Origin: Cercospora beticola
Taxonomy: Eukaryota > Ascomycota > Dothideomycetes > Mycosphaerellales > Mycosphaerellaceae
Reading direction: 5' to 3'
NCBI RefSeq assembly: GCF_033473495.1
Contig: NC_088942.1
Span: forward strand, 1,178,001 to 1,242,000
DNA: 64,000 nt
The notes below the pieces were generated by a model. The model was not told where the DNA came from and made no database searches. It was given only the letters and a program-made list of their open reading frames with translations. How positions within the stretch are numbered: the first letter of the stretch is position 1; each line of letters begins with the position of its first letter. Made by a program: the position numbers and the translations under genes. This document shows, in pieces, positions 1 through 12,070 of this stretch.

Positions 1-3000
1 TGATAGCCGCAGGTGCCTTGTCTGTTGCGTGACGTGCATGCGAGAAGACGGCGTTCAAGAGTGTTGTTGCATCTTCATACTCGCCGTTGTACCAAAATGC
101 CTCAGCCGCGCGAATGAAGAGTGTGAGTGTTTCGGCATAGGTCGCGTCGCCGGTCTCATCGTTCCATGGATTCTCTGGTAGCATTTCCAGGCATGCCTGA
201 AAGTAGTACAGCCCGGACTTTCGCGCTCCTGATTCCTTGGCCGTCTCCGCTGCCTGGTATAGCAGCTCTCGAAAGTGTGTCTTCTTTGGCGCTCGGCGTT
301 TGATTGCCTTGATGCCCTCGCAGACATGTCGTGCTTGCTCAAACAGAACCTTGTTGGGCTGGTTGACAGGGTCATATGGAAGGTGCTTCATCATAGACGA
401 CGCGACAACAAAGTGCATTTCTTCGCGCACGTAATCGTCGCACAAAGCGTCAGCTGCCGCAACATATCGATCGTGACTGAACTTGAAACGATCTTCATCT
501 TCTGTCGGCATGACGATGAATGAGGAGAGTGCCGTCTGCAGCCCCGCCACAGCATCTGTCGATTTGGGTGGGATGAGAGGCTGCGGCGCAAGATCTGAGC
601 ACGCACAACTCATGACCCGCTGCAGTACTTTGAATTGAAAGCTGTTGCCAACGATGGCGGCCCATGCCAGTACTGATTGAGCATCGATAGGCAACTCGCG
701 CATGCGTCGCAAGATGAAGTCGTTAGTCGAGAATCTGTTGCTGTCGGGTGTCGAGAATTCCTCGAACAGCTTGTCCAGACTGAACTCCCAGTGGCCACAC
801 TTCCAGCAATAGTAGATGCATTTCTTACGATATGCAGAGTCTAGCATTTCTCGAACGAAAAATGGATTGCCCTGCGTTTTCTCCTGTATGACCGCCACGA
901 GTGGAGTGACGTACTCTGCTGGACGGTGGAGTGCCTGTGAACAGTATTGGGTAGCCTGGTCGTCAGTGAAAGGGCCCACTGTCACTTTCGTCGCTCTGTC
1001 GAGCAGCCTTGTTATGGTAGGATCCGTAATTTTCTCCTCTCTGTAAGTGAGGATCAGCACGATTGGAATGTGGCTTTTCACAATTATGTGCAGCAGCTCC
1101 AAGCTTTCTGGATCTGCGTATTGCAGATCGTCCAAGCAGAAACAAACGAATCTCTGCACGGCCAGCAAGCGGAGCACGTCCAGAAAGATTGACATAAATC
1201 GAGATGACTTATTGGAGCCGCCAGAACGCAACCACTCCTGAGTACTGGCCGCGTTGCACATCTTCCTTTCCGGCATCTGTCCCAACTGCCCGTTGGGCGA
1301 GCGCTCGGCTGGGCCTTGATTGGCCATCTTTCCGTTGACTGTAGGCGACAGTAGCCAAAGCGGAAGTTCTAGGTAGGTATGTAGAATACCCCAGTATCTG
1401 CAACATAAACATTAGCATTCTGAACTGGTTCTTCGGCTGATGAACTGCTTACGGTCGGGTGAAATTGCGGATGTTGTCGTGAAAGGTTGTATTCACGTCA
1501 TTTTCTGAAAAGATCTGTCGAAATAATGAAGACATTACTCTGACCACAGGATCGAAAGGCGCCTTGCGGACCGGATCGAATTTTGCTGTCGTGAAATAAC
1601 CATGCTTCCTGATTTGGCTCTGGATGCTCTGAATAAGTGCCGACTTGCCAAAGCCGGCTTGACCACAGATGCCGATGATCTCCGTCCTGCCCTTCCTCTT
1701 AAGTTTCTGTGCGTTGCGAAGCATTGTGCTTGGTTCTGAAGTTATGCTGCCCATCTGATAGCTGGATACAGTCCTGTACAAGCTCTCGGGTGTCGCTCTC
1801 GCTCCCGACCCGAGACTGTCAAAGGAAGCGTCTCTCCGTTCGGGTCCATGTATGGTGCCATCTTCGTTTGTGGAAGTGGCAGAGGAAGCCATGCTCCCTG
1901 TGCGTGCAAGTGTCTCCAGACGATCCTGGGAGACTCTGCTGAAGCGATGGTGCTCCGGCGCTGTCGACTCCGGGATAGACGTCAATTTCGTATCATCGCG
2001 ACTGCGATCACGATCCGTTGAGGATGTGCTATCACTCATGATATCATCAAGTAGGCTCGCCGCTTGAGGATCAGTTGACATGATCGACGAGCTGGCGGAG
2101 CTCAATGTGTACAGACCCTTTCTAGAGATGGTGGCGCGAGCAGCTCTTGCTGCTGCCCTTTCGATCACTTCGATTATCTTGTTACGCTGGCTGTCCCGGC
2201 CTACAAGATCTGAAGGCAGCACGAAGAAGCACGACACATCCTTCTCGCCGAGCTTGAAGCTTGCCAGGGCGTCTAGATCGCCATCCGTCAAGATTTGTTT
2301 GAGCTTTTGCAAGTCATGCTTGACACCAGTGGTCGAATTGTAGCGGTCATCCATGTTGCGTGCGGTCATCTTCTGGATGAGTCTGGAAAGCACGTCTGGC
2401 ACATCCGACCTTATCGACGAGGCCAGAGGTATGCGTCGGGAAAGCACGTTCTGCATGATGTCCAAAGGCGATCGTCCCTCAAACGGCGGCTGCCCAGTCA
2501 ACATGGTCCAGAAAAGTATACCAAGTGAATAGATGTCGGTTCGCGCATCGGGCTCGGCAGGGAGTCGACCAGTCTGCTCGGGGGCGATGAATTGCAAACG
2601 GTGCTCCACGCCACGCTGGGCCATCAAAGTGGTCCAATTAGCAGAGGTCAAGCCGTGCTCGAAGCTCCGAACCCCAGAGCCAAAGTTGATCATGCGCACG
2701 ATTCCAGATTCCTGATTGAAGTGGAAGGCATCGCCTCTGATTTCTCCGTGTACGATATCATGCTCGTGGTGCAGAATCTCGAGGCACTCGCTGGCACCTA
2801 TCGCGACATCCAAGAAGGTGAGCAGCGCGACTTGATCATGGCGCTGGATTTGAGGTGAGTCTGGCGTCCCGGAGTAGAAATTAGCGCCAAACGAGACCAG
2901 CTCCTCTAAGTAGTTCCTTCCTGGCGCTTCTACGATGGTAATAGCCAGAGGTACCTCCCCCGACTGCCGCGCAGGCAGACGGAAGAAGTCGAGGGGCCGA

Positions 3001-3383
3001 ACGAAATGTCTGTGACTGTCGGACGAATTGAAGAGCGTCTGGCACAGCTTGGTCTCACGCTCAAGCCGCAAGATCTGTCTTGACAATCGTCCGACCACCC
3101 ATATATCCTTCTCCTTCTCTTCATCTGGAGTGTTGGCATCATAGTCGGATCGGGTCCGAATCGATGAGGGACGAGAGCCCGGATTCGAGGAGGTGCTCGT
3201 CTTGCGCGCAGCACTTGCCGCCTTGGACGGTTTCTTGCGACCAAAGAAATGCCAGTCGTCGTAGCTCGAGTGAAAGGGCGGCATGCGATCGTTGAACTCG
3301 TAGCCCGGAACATCCTCGCGTAGGCGCTCGTAGAAGCGTTTGAATGGAGCCACAGTGGTGTCGTGGTCGGTCTCGCGCTCCAT
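1..3383 (-). CDS. Hybrid histidine kinase, N-terminal part (pseudokinase + AAA ATPase), truncated by window edge
   Basis: About 1,109 residues are visible; the C-terminus lies off the left edge. The start is the ATG at 3383; the upstream in-frame TTG is unlikely. A protein-kinase-like domain spans residues ~95-370. Its catalytic loop reads HGEIRGD instead of HRD and its DFG is NFG, while APEQTG and DIYSLG remain, so it is probably a pseudokinase. A P-loop (GQAGFGKS, ~571) and a Walker-B-like LDDLQYAD after the intron form an AAA_16-type ATPase. An intron of 55 nt (1398-1452) joins the two exons in phase 2, and exon 2 stays open to base 1. This order is that of fungal group X / S. pombe Mak2-Mak3-like stress-sensing histidine kinases, where GAF, HisKA, HATPase and receiver domains follow. 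Those domains are not in the window, so the kinase label is inferred from architecture. Confidence 0.85.
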
Positions 3384-4162
3384 ATTCGCTCGTCTGCTCA
3401 CGTACTTGCCTAATAGCAACCAGCCGCTCTCATCGCCTACTCCGAATGAATCTGTGACCCTGTCTCACTTCATGCTGTCGCCGCCGCTGCACATCTGTTC
3501 GTTGACCCGTCGAGCTCCAGTCAACCTGATCTTCGCCAATGCACGTAGATTCTCGTCGGCGCTCTCGTTGGAGATATGGGCACGAACTCGCAAAATGTCA
3601 AGGCCGATGGATGAGGACGAGGCGGCGGACGCGGGTGGAGTTGCGCGTGTTAAGGTTTCGGTGCAAGCTCTCAGCTGTAATCAACTCTTCGACATGCACT
3701 GGACCGTTGCTGCCCGGTCCCCAGACGATGCGGAGATGAGCGCGAGAAGGAGCGACTATCAGACAGCGGGCGCGACTTGCAGCAGAAGGAAGCAGTGGAG
3801 AGGATGACTATGCGCAGAGTGAGAGCTCGGTCAGCACTCGCCTGGCACACGAGCTGTCTGCCGTTGCTGCAAGCTGCTGCGTGTTTGGCGAGACGATGCA
3901 GCTACCAAACAATCCCTGCCACGCCTCCCATTCTATGCGGCGGCCCGCTCATGCACGCTCTCACATAGCCGTCTAGTCACCGATCAGATCAGATCCGCAC
4001 ATCTCGACACACGTCGGTCTCGACTGAATGCCCCGATATCCTCGTACGCGCCGCTGCCTGCTGTCACTGCTCTGGTCACAGTGAGCAGAGCCCGGCACGT
4101 GTCCATCCGGCGGGGAGGGGCCTCGATGAGGCGGGCATCCCCACACGCGAGCAACTCTCGCC
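3384..4162. other. Divergent intergenic region
   Basis: About 780 bp separate the histidine kinase start from the ankyrin-DIL start; both genes read outward. I see no convincing ORF or RNA. It should hold both promoters, but I identify no specific site. Confidence 0.6.
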
Positions 4163-6664
4163 ATGGACCCAGCAGCAGCAGATGCCAGTCGCCGCCATGA
4201 CGGTCGCGGAGAACATGATGAGGCGGGCGAGGACGAGGAAGAGCAACAACACATCACGCGCCCGAGAGAGCTGCCTGCCGACCTGCCGCGCTCCCTAGAC
4301 GATCGAAAGAGCTACAGCTATGAACCACCGCAAGAGACTGAATACTACGATGCATGGCAGGGTGTGTGCGCCCACAGTCCATCGATGTTGTGATGTACGT
4401 GTTGCTGAGTTCCCGTAGGCCAATCGCAGTTTTTGACTGCGCCCACAATCGCAAAACCCTTCAATCTGTCCCTCAACGATCCCGATGATGCCTTTGATCG
4501 AGACTTCGGCGATGACGATGCTCGCATTGCAGCCATGATGGCCTCGCAGGCCCCACGCCAGAGCGATGCATTGGAGAGTCAGGAGGATGACATCCTCCAG
4601 GACGAGAAACTCACACGAGAGAAGAAGGCGCAGGCGCTGCAGGACTTTCTCTTCATGGCTGCCAGCAACGATGATGTGTCGAGGGTGCATAGGCTTGTAC
4701 GGGGTCCTGCATCGCAATACGTGGAGATAGATGGCGTCGATGCCGAAGGGACACCACCACTCGTGTACGCAAGTTGCTTTGGACATAGGGATGTCGTACA
4801 GACTCTATTGGATGCAGGTGCAACTGTTGACAATCAAGACAAGAACCAATGGACGGCACTCATGTGGGCCATCACAAACTCCCACAAGGATATTGCCAAA
4901 CTTCTCCTCGATCACGGCGCATCGACTGATGTGAAATCGTCTAGTGGAAGGACGCCTCTCGACTTCGTGCCTCCTGGCGGAGAAATGTCAGACTTCCTCC
5001 AGGGTAGTGGCTATAGCATTGGCACAGTCGGAGTGACGGAAGACTTCTACAATGCCGGCTTCTCGCAAGATCGGTTTGAAGAAGAGCTCGCAGAGAGCGA
5101 GCAAAGGCGACGCATGATGATGGAAAGTGCAATTAATCTGGAAGTCGATCTTGGAAACTTAGGTCTGGACGAGACTCCCGAATCGCCCGAAGACTTTGAA
5201 GACGGCGAGGAGTTCGATTGGACGCGATGTCTTAACGACCAGATGTTTGTGTTTGTCGAAAATGACATTGAGCGTATCCTTGATGTGGTAATCACGAAGA
5301 TGACACCACAAAGATCTGCAACACAGAAACCGGTGCCTGCGAATGTTGTCTTCTTGGGTGCGCGATACGCCCACTACCACTCCAGCGCTGAGCTGCTGAC
5401 AGAATGGCTCGCTACTGCTCAGGACAAAATATATGATATCGTGGATCGCAATCAGTGGGATATGACCATGCTTGCTTTCTGGCTGTCGAATGCTACACTG
5501 CTCCTATACTACCTCAAGAAGGACACCGGACTGACGGAAGCCACCACGCAATTCCAAGCACAGATGGCGGAGTTGGTCCACGAGATCTATATTCTCATTA
5601 TACGCGATGCTGAAAGGAGAATGGACAAGGTACTTGACGCTGCCATGCTCGATCACGAAACGATACCGGGTTTCGAAGATATCACCTTCCAGAACGAATG
5701 GAAATTCCTCAAGAAGAAGAGTACTGTTAAGCCTGAACCGATGGAAAAGAGGTTCCGACCACCATCGCCCAAGCGTAAAGCCCAGGTTTCGCCCCGGAAC
5801 ATCACTTCGCTCTTGTCATCTACACTCTTTGTCCTCGATTTGTACGACGTGCACTCTGTCATCGCGGCACAGATACTGTCGCAACTTTACTACTGGCTGG
5901 GTGCAGAGATTTTCAACCGAATAATGTCGAACAAGCGCTATCTCGCCCGCACCAAAGCAATGCAAATCCGCATGAACATCTCGATGCTCGAAGATTGGGC
6001 ACGCACCAACAACAGACAGCCTGAGCACTATACGAATGGTGAAACAACGGCCACCGGTGAAGCGACAGTAGAGACCGCACGACGTCATTTGGGACCTGTC
6101 GTGCAGTTGTTGCAATGGCTACAGTGCTTCTCGTCGATGGGCGAGGATCGCGACGGCATGGAGACGACGCTACAGCAGCTACCGAATCTGTCTGTAAAGC
6201 AGCTACTGCACGCTGTCAAGCATTATCGCGCAGAGGTTGGAGAGAAAACTCTAACACGACCGGCGTTGCGACATATTCAGGAGGTCAAAAGCAGGCCCAA
6301 GCCCATCCACCCTGCCCTTGCTCCCGGCGCAAACAACGACAAAGATCTTCCCCCAACACCCGCTACACCGACTTCGAAGCAAAATGGTACCCCTGCTTCT
6401 CCCATCGCGCCAGGCACTCCTGTCTACGACAACGAGGATGATGTACCTGAAAGCAACCTGATGAATCCAGCACTGTTGCTTCCCTTCCATCTACCGACGT
6501 CAACGGACATGCTAGTATCGTATGGAGCAGGCTTTGGTGGGGTTAACAAGGAGAGAGAGAGGAGATACATACCTTCAGTGCCGCCGGAATTCCTGTCGAA
6601 ACTTGATCCAGGTGGGGGGCGGAATCTGTATGAGGGAGTAGACCTGGGAAACGATAGCTCGTAG
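4163..6664 (+). CDS. Ankyrin repeat and DIL (dilute) domain protein
   Basis: Two exons (4163-4361 and 4419-6664, 57-nt intron, phase 1) give about 814 residues. The N-terminus is acidic and disordered. Ankyrin repeats lie at ~160-245 (motifs such as GTPPLVYASCFGHRDVVQTL and TALMWAITNSHKDIAKLLL). A DIL domain, also found in the cargo-binding tail of class V myosins, lies at ~525-690 (STLFVLDLYDVHSVIAAQIL and the QLLHAVKHYRAEVGEKTL region). This ankyrin-DIL pairing is a conserved fungal family without a motor domain. A cytoplasmic scaffold or transport-related role is inference from the DIL domain. The ATG at 4163 is chosen because the splice keeps the frame; the second exon's in-frame TTG is not a start. 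Confidence 0.88.
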
Positions 6665-7182
6665 GAAGGCGTTGTCCAGACCAGAGTAATGTGGCATCTG
6701 AGGAATGTGAGGCGCGGTAGGCGCGGACACGGCATATCAAACATCGGAGCATAAGATCAGTCGAGCAAATCATGACAATTGGTGGTGCATATGCGTCCAC
6801 ATCATTTATTCCCTCGATGCACTGTATGCATTTACACGCCATTTCCGCATTCAGGAGATGTTGAATATTCCGGAAGACCGCTTAGCAGTTCTCTCTCAAT
6901 GAGCTTTAGGATGCATCTCCAAATCTATAGGTCATCGTTGGTAGTCCCTCATCCCGTTGCAACTGGAGTCGATTTCTGGCACTTGGCTGCACGACTTTTG
7001 GCCTTGCCACGACGCGTCTTCGCGTTGACTTCGCGTAAAGCACTTCACGCCCACCCCTGCAAGCGCTTCAAGCACTGTCCCGCATCCAATTCAATTGCGC
7101 AAACAACACAATGAGGTACACTTGAACGATCCACATCATACAGCCCCGACTTACAGTATTCAGCTCACCACTACGACCCAGC
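6665..7182. other. Intergenic region, mcm2 promoter
   Basis: About 520 bp between the ankyrin-DIL stop and the mcm2 ATG. It contains the MCB element listed separately and further CGCG cores just after it. No other gene is visible. Confidence 0.6.
7012..7017. promoter_or_regulatory. MCB-type element (ACGCGT) upstream of mcm2
   Basis: A perfect ACGCGT lies 166 bp upstream of the mcm2 ATG, and two further CGCG-core sequences follow within 20 bp. ACGCGT is the site bound by the MBF (Mbp1/Res-Swi6) G1/S factor in yeasts, and MCM genes are typical targets. Binding in this organism is inferred. Confidence 0.55.
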
Positions 7183-9892
7183 ATGTCTTCCGCGAACAGA
7201 GGGCGTCCCGCCGCGGGCGGACGCAAACGTGGCAGAGATGCAGAAGACGACATGCCTTCGTCTGCAGCTGCACCGCCATCAAGTCGTGCGTGCAATGCGA
7301 TATGGAACTCGCAGTGGACCTGACTGACTCCAAACAGCTCCTGCCTCGTCTCCACCGATCTTTCCCGGCGGCGATGATATCGAAGAGGACGACAATCTCG
7401 ATCCGGAGGACTTGATTCAAGACATTGACGATGCAGACGAGATGGCAGAGGACGATGCAGGCATTGACCTCTTCGCCGACAACTTTGATCGCGACTACGA
7501 CCGCCGAGACGACGAGGGCTATCGTGGAGCAGACATTGACGATGAAGAAGAATACGAAGCAATGGATGCGGCATCGCGGAGAGCACTCGAAGCTCGACTC
7601 AACCGTCGCGATAGAGAACTGGCACGAGAGAAAAAGCTGCCAGGAGCCTTTTTGCCCGATGAAGAGGAAGACGTAATGGATTTGACGCGACAGCCGCGAA
7701 GAAGACGACACAGATTTGATGAGGATCCAGATGATATGGACATGCAAGAAGACATTATGGCAGAGGAATTGTCCTTGGAAGCACTTTCAGATGTCAAAGC
7801 TGCAAGCTTGACGGACTGGGTTTCTCTGCCGGCTGTCCACAAAACAGTCGCTCGCGAGTTCAAGTCCTTCTTGACCGAGTACACGGATTCTGCGGGCACA
7901 TCTGTCTATGGTGTTCGCATCAGAACGCTTGGAGAAGTGAACGCAGAGTCTTTGGAAGTCGACTGGGATCATCTCTCGCAGTCAAAGCCGACATTGGCTT
8001 ATTTCTTGGTCAACGTGCCAGCCTCAATTCTGCCGATCTTCGATGCTGTTGCCCTGGAGGTCGCTCTTTACCACTACCCGGACTACGAACGTATCCATTC
8101 CGAGCTGCATGTCCGCATTACCAATCTTCCAGTTTCTTACACCCTTCGACAGCTACGACAAAGTCACTTGAATTGCCTGCTGCGAGTCAGTGGAGTGGTT
8201 ACCCGGCGAACTGGCGTATTTCCACAGCTGAAGTACGTCAAGTTCGACTGCACCAAGTGTGGTATCACGCTGGGCCCGTTCCCGCAGGACAGCAACGCAG
8301 AAGTGAAACTATCCTTCTGCCAGAACTGCCAATCCCGGGGACCTTTCACGCTCAACAGCGAGAAAACCGTGTATCGTAACTACCAGAAGCTCACCCTGCA
8401 GGAATCACCGGGAACAGTTCCAGCAGGTCGTCTCCCGCGACACAGAGAAGTCATCCTGCTTTGGGATCTCATCGACTCAGCCAAGCCAGGCGAGGAGGTC
8501 GAGATTACTGGTATCTACCGCAACAATTACGATGCGCAGCTTAACAACAAGAACGGCTTCCCTGTCTTTGCGACGATACTGGAAGCAAATCACGTCGTGA
8601 AGACTCATGACCAACTGGCCGGATTCCGCTTGACTGAAGAAGACGAACGCAAAATTCGGCAACTCAGCAAGGACCCGAAGATCGTTGACAAGATTGTGCA
8701 GTCGATCGCGCCCTCGATCTATGGTCACGAGGATATCAAGACTGCTGTAGCACTTTCGCTCTTCGGCGGTGTGGCAAAGGTGGCACAGGGCAAGCATGCG
8801 ATTCGTGGTGACATCAATCTACTGCTCCTTGGAGATCCGGGAACTGCCAAGTCACAAGTCCTGAAGTACGTCGAGGGCACCGCCCATCGAGCAGTTTTCG
8901 CAACAGGACAGGGTGCTTCGGCTGTAGGTTTGACAGCCAGTGTGCGAAGGGATCCTCTTACCGCCGAATGGACGCTTGAAGGTGGAGCACTGGTGCTCGC
9001 CGATAAGGGCACATGTCTGATCGACGAATTTGACAAGATGAACGACCAGGACCGAACGAGTATACATGAAGCCATGGAACAACAGACCATCTCCATCTCG
9101 AAGGCCGGAATTGTGACAACACTGCAAGCTCGATGCGCAGTTGTGGCAGCGGCTAATCCAATCGGCGGACGCTACAACGGCACTGTGCCTTTCAGTCAGA
9201 ACGTCGAGCTGACAGAACCCATCTTGTCTCGTTTCGATATCCTTTGCGTCGTGCGAGACACCGTTGATCCCGAGGAGGATGAGCGCCTGGCTCAGTTCGT
9301 GGTCAACAGCCACGGAAGAGCACATCCTGTAGAGGGAGCGTCCTCTCTAGGTTCACAGACACAAACCGATGCGCCACAAAGCATGGACGTCGATGGGGAG
9401 GAGAGCACAAGCGGGCCCAAGACTGTCATACCTCAGGAACTGCTTCGCAAGTACATATTGTACGCGCGTGAGCATTGCCGACCGAAACTTTACCAGATCG
9501 ATCAAGACAAGATCGCTCGACTTTTTGCTGACATGCGACGAGAGTCGCTAGCGACTGGCGCATACCCCATCACTGTAGGTCTTGCCAATGCTTCGACATG
9601 ATCCATTTTCCCCTGCTAACAGTCCCAATAGGTCCGCCACCTCGAATCCATCCTTCGAATCAGCGAGTCCTTCGCGAAGATGCGCCTGAGCGAGTATTGC
9701 AATTCTCACGATATCGATCGTGCCATTGCGGTCGCCATTGACAGCTTCGTTGGCAGCCAGAAGGTTTCGTGCAAGAAGGCTCTTGCGCGAGCATTCGCCA
9801 AGTACACGCTGAACCGACCTGGTGCTAACAGAGCTGCTGCTGGGGGAAACCGACGAGGAGCGCGAAGTCAAGATGTCGCTGCGAGTGCGTAA
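7183..9892 (+). CDS. mcm2: DNA replication licensing factor MCM2
   Basis: A subunit of the MCM2-7 replicative helicase, nuclear. Three exons (7183-7285, 7338-9574, 9632-9892; introns 52 and 57 nt) give 866 residues, close to the usual ~870. The N-terminus is an acidic, Ser/Pro-rich MCM2_N segment. The family's Cys4 zinc motif follows (CTKCG ... CQNCQSRG). The AAA+ core has Walker [10 protein letters not shown] (~residue 532), Walker B LIDEFDKM and the arginine finger SRFD. The C-terminal winged-helix region begins [16 protein letters not shown], which is only formed after splicing at 9574/9632. Splicing of the first intron (phase 1) joins the Ser/Pro tract to the acidic [12 protein letters not shown] segment. 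An MCB box upstream suggests G1/S control. Confidence 0.97.
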
Positions 9893-11038
9893 AAGATTAG
9901 AGTGAGGGGATGCCCGTTTCAAAGAATTACAAATGTGGCGGCGTGGTGTTTGGCGTTTTTGCCGATGCGATGATCGAACGATACCTGGATGGAATGGAAT
10001 GTAGGAACTGTCCGCTTGGAGATGCATGTAGATGGGGCTAAATGCCATTGATGCTGCGATCGGATTTCGCAATCCAAACAGAGAAAAGTCCCAATAATGC
10101 CGACTATCCGCGAGATGCTGTGCATATGGTATGTACTGTACCTCGGAGGTAGCTTCTAGCTCCAGTTCACCCGCCTCGTCTTGGCGCCCGGAACTTCCTC
10201 CTCTGCTTCCAAGGCTGTCCAAATTCCATCCACAATCCCTCTAGACCATCATCGCTTCGTCTGTTGAAGTCTACACGCGTTGCGTAGACCGCACATTACC
10301 GTTCGCCACGGCTACTCTTGAATTCATCCTGTGTGCATCGTCTCTCAGGGACCATGTACGAGACTGAGAGGAGAGTTTACAGAATGAACGCCGTGGGCTA
10401 AGCTACTGCACGATACAGATAAAGCATGTCCAGATCTAGTCTCATGTGACTCCATACAGCCAATGAGCCTGCTATGCGACTCAAGCGGCGCCTGTCCATG
10501 GCTCAAAAGAAGAACGCGAACGACAAGTCCAGAATGCTGGACTGGACGCCACTTCAGATCGCTCCTCGACTACACCTGGACTGCCTACCGCATCTGGGAT
10601 CGAGCTAGATCATTAATGCAGTTTGTGCCATCTGCCTGCGACAGCAACACATTTGGATACCACTTTTCTCTACGAATTGACCAATCCTTGGAGAAATTGA
10701 CAGGCGACACGAAAGAATGAAGGCTCAAGTCGAGCGAATACACCGACACCTGAAGCCCTCAAATGTTGCATAGTAAGGAACTTGTTCCTGTTACACGGTA
10801 ACAAGGCGAGTGGTTCACCGGGCTCGACAAATGGCCCGATAATATCTGGTCTGCAGCCAGCCGTCGATAGAGCGGCAGCATGAGGGGCTCCTTGTTCTCA
10901 AGATCGCACGATGGGAATTCGAGTGTGCGAAGCACGCATATATATGTAGAGACGTCGAGGATACCGCTGAAGGTAAGACTGCTTCTATCTGCTCCGCGAT
11001 CTCATGATACTTGCGAAAGACCATTCTACCTTGCCAAA
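9893..11038. other. Intergenic region
   Basis: About 1.1 kb between mcm2 and secreted protein A. The open frame on the opposite strand at 9548-10222 is an antisense shadow of mcm2 exon 3 plus its 3' flank. Apart from the TATA-like motif near 10940, nothing is recognised. Confidence 0.55.
10937..10946 (+). promoter_or_regulatory. TATA-like box upstream of secreted protein A
   Basis: An alternating TATATAT run about 95 bp before the ATG at 11039 is well placed for a core promoter. No other promoter element was identified. Confidence 0.45.
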
Positions 11039-12070
11039 ATGCTGTCTTCCCAGGTGATACTTGCTCAAGTGCTTCTAACCATAGCCTCCGCCACACCACT
11101 CGCACTGCTCGCCGAACGCCAATCGCAGCAGGTGAACATTCAATTCTCCGTCTCAGAAGCACAATTTCGATCTTTCGAAAATGCAAATACCTTACGTTCC
11201 TACGTCCGGTCAAGAGGATTCAACTACGACTTGAACTACGGCCAGCTCTCTCAAGGAGTAGCAAGTGTTGACCGATATTTCTCTCAACGGGCAGCGCAGA
11301 CGACAAGCGGAACCGACGACAATGGCTTTCCTACCTCTGGTGGCGAACCTCAAACGAACACCGATTCCACAACTTTGCAAGGCGGCCCAAGCTACACGAA
11401 TAATACTATGAGTGCTGCAGCGAACTTGGTCGAGGTCATTAGTTTCAGTGACGGAAACGCCGCCACGTAAGATATCACAGAAGTAGACAACACCCAAAAA
11501 CGCATTTAATGCTGACCTATGCATCTTAGAGCTGGTGGCGCCATCCAGAGAAGAAAGACCAGCTCATCGACAGCTTCATCCGGTCGATCCAACAGCACAG
11601 CCACAGTATCCGACTCACCAGTCTCAATTGACGTATCCTCAACCGTAGCGGGCGCCTCCGACCAACGCAGCGTGAGAGGAAACCCTCAGGACGCACTCAC
11701 CGCAGGAAACTGCGCTGCAGGAGCAACAGGTGCATCAGCAACATCCAGCATCACCACAACCCTCACCATCCCAGTCAATGTCACTACGCCCGCTCAAAGC
11801 GTCAACAACGTCGCTCGCAGTTTCTGCGAAGCAGGTGTAAGTGCGCGCCGAGCTGGAACACCATTCGGATCCGGCACGAGTATTGGTTCCACTCAAGCAG
11901 CGTTAACAAACGGAGGTGTCGCGGCCGTGGTGAGCTGTAACGGTCGTCAGAGCAGAGGAACACCAAACGTAGTTTTCAACGTGCAGGTTCAAGGAAGCTA
12001 TACATCTGCTCAAGGATTCAGAGGGACGTTCGTGGGAAGTAGAACTGCGAGCGTTAGCGCCAGCTGTTAG
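11039..12070 (+). CDS. Small secreted protein A (uncharacterised, paralog of the gene at 44192-45398)
   Basis: Two exons (11039-11466, 11530-12070; 63-nt intron, phase 2) encode 322 residues. The ATG at 11039 is preferred over upstream in-frame codons because it directly starts a signal peptide (MLSSQVILAQVLLTIASATP). A first domain begins VNIQFSVSEAQFRSF and ends near SVDRYFSQ. A Ser/Thr/Gly-rich linker follows, then a C-terminal module with NCAAGATGASATSS, a GGVAAVVSCNG motif and a final SASC. The mature part has four cysteines. Secreted protein B in this window has the same order of blocks. I recognise no named domain. Location at the cell surface or outside the cell is inferred from the signal peptide and the absence of a transmembrane segment. 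Confidence 0.8.

Noticed and set aside
9548..10222. 224-codon minus-strand frame.
   Set aside because: It overlaps mcm2 exon 3 antisense, has no recognisable domain and starts without support.
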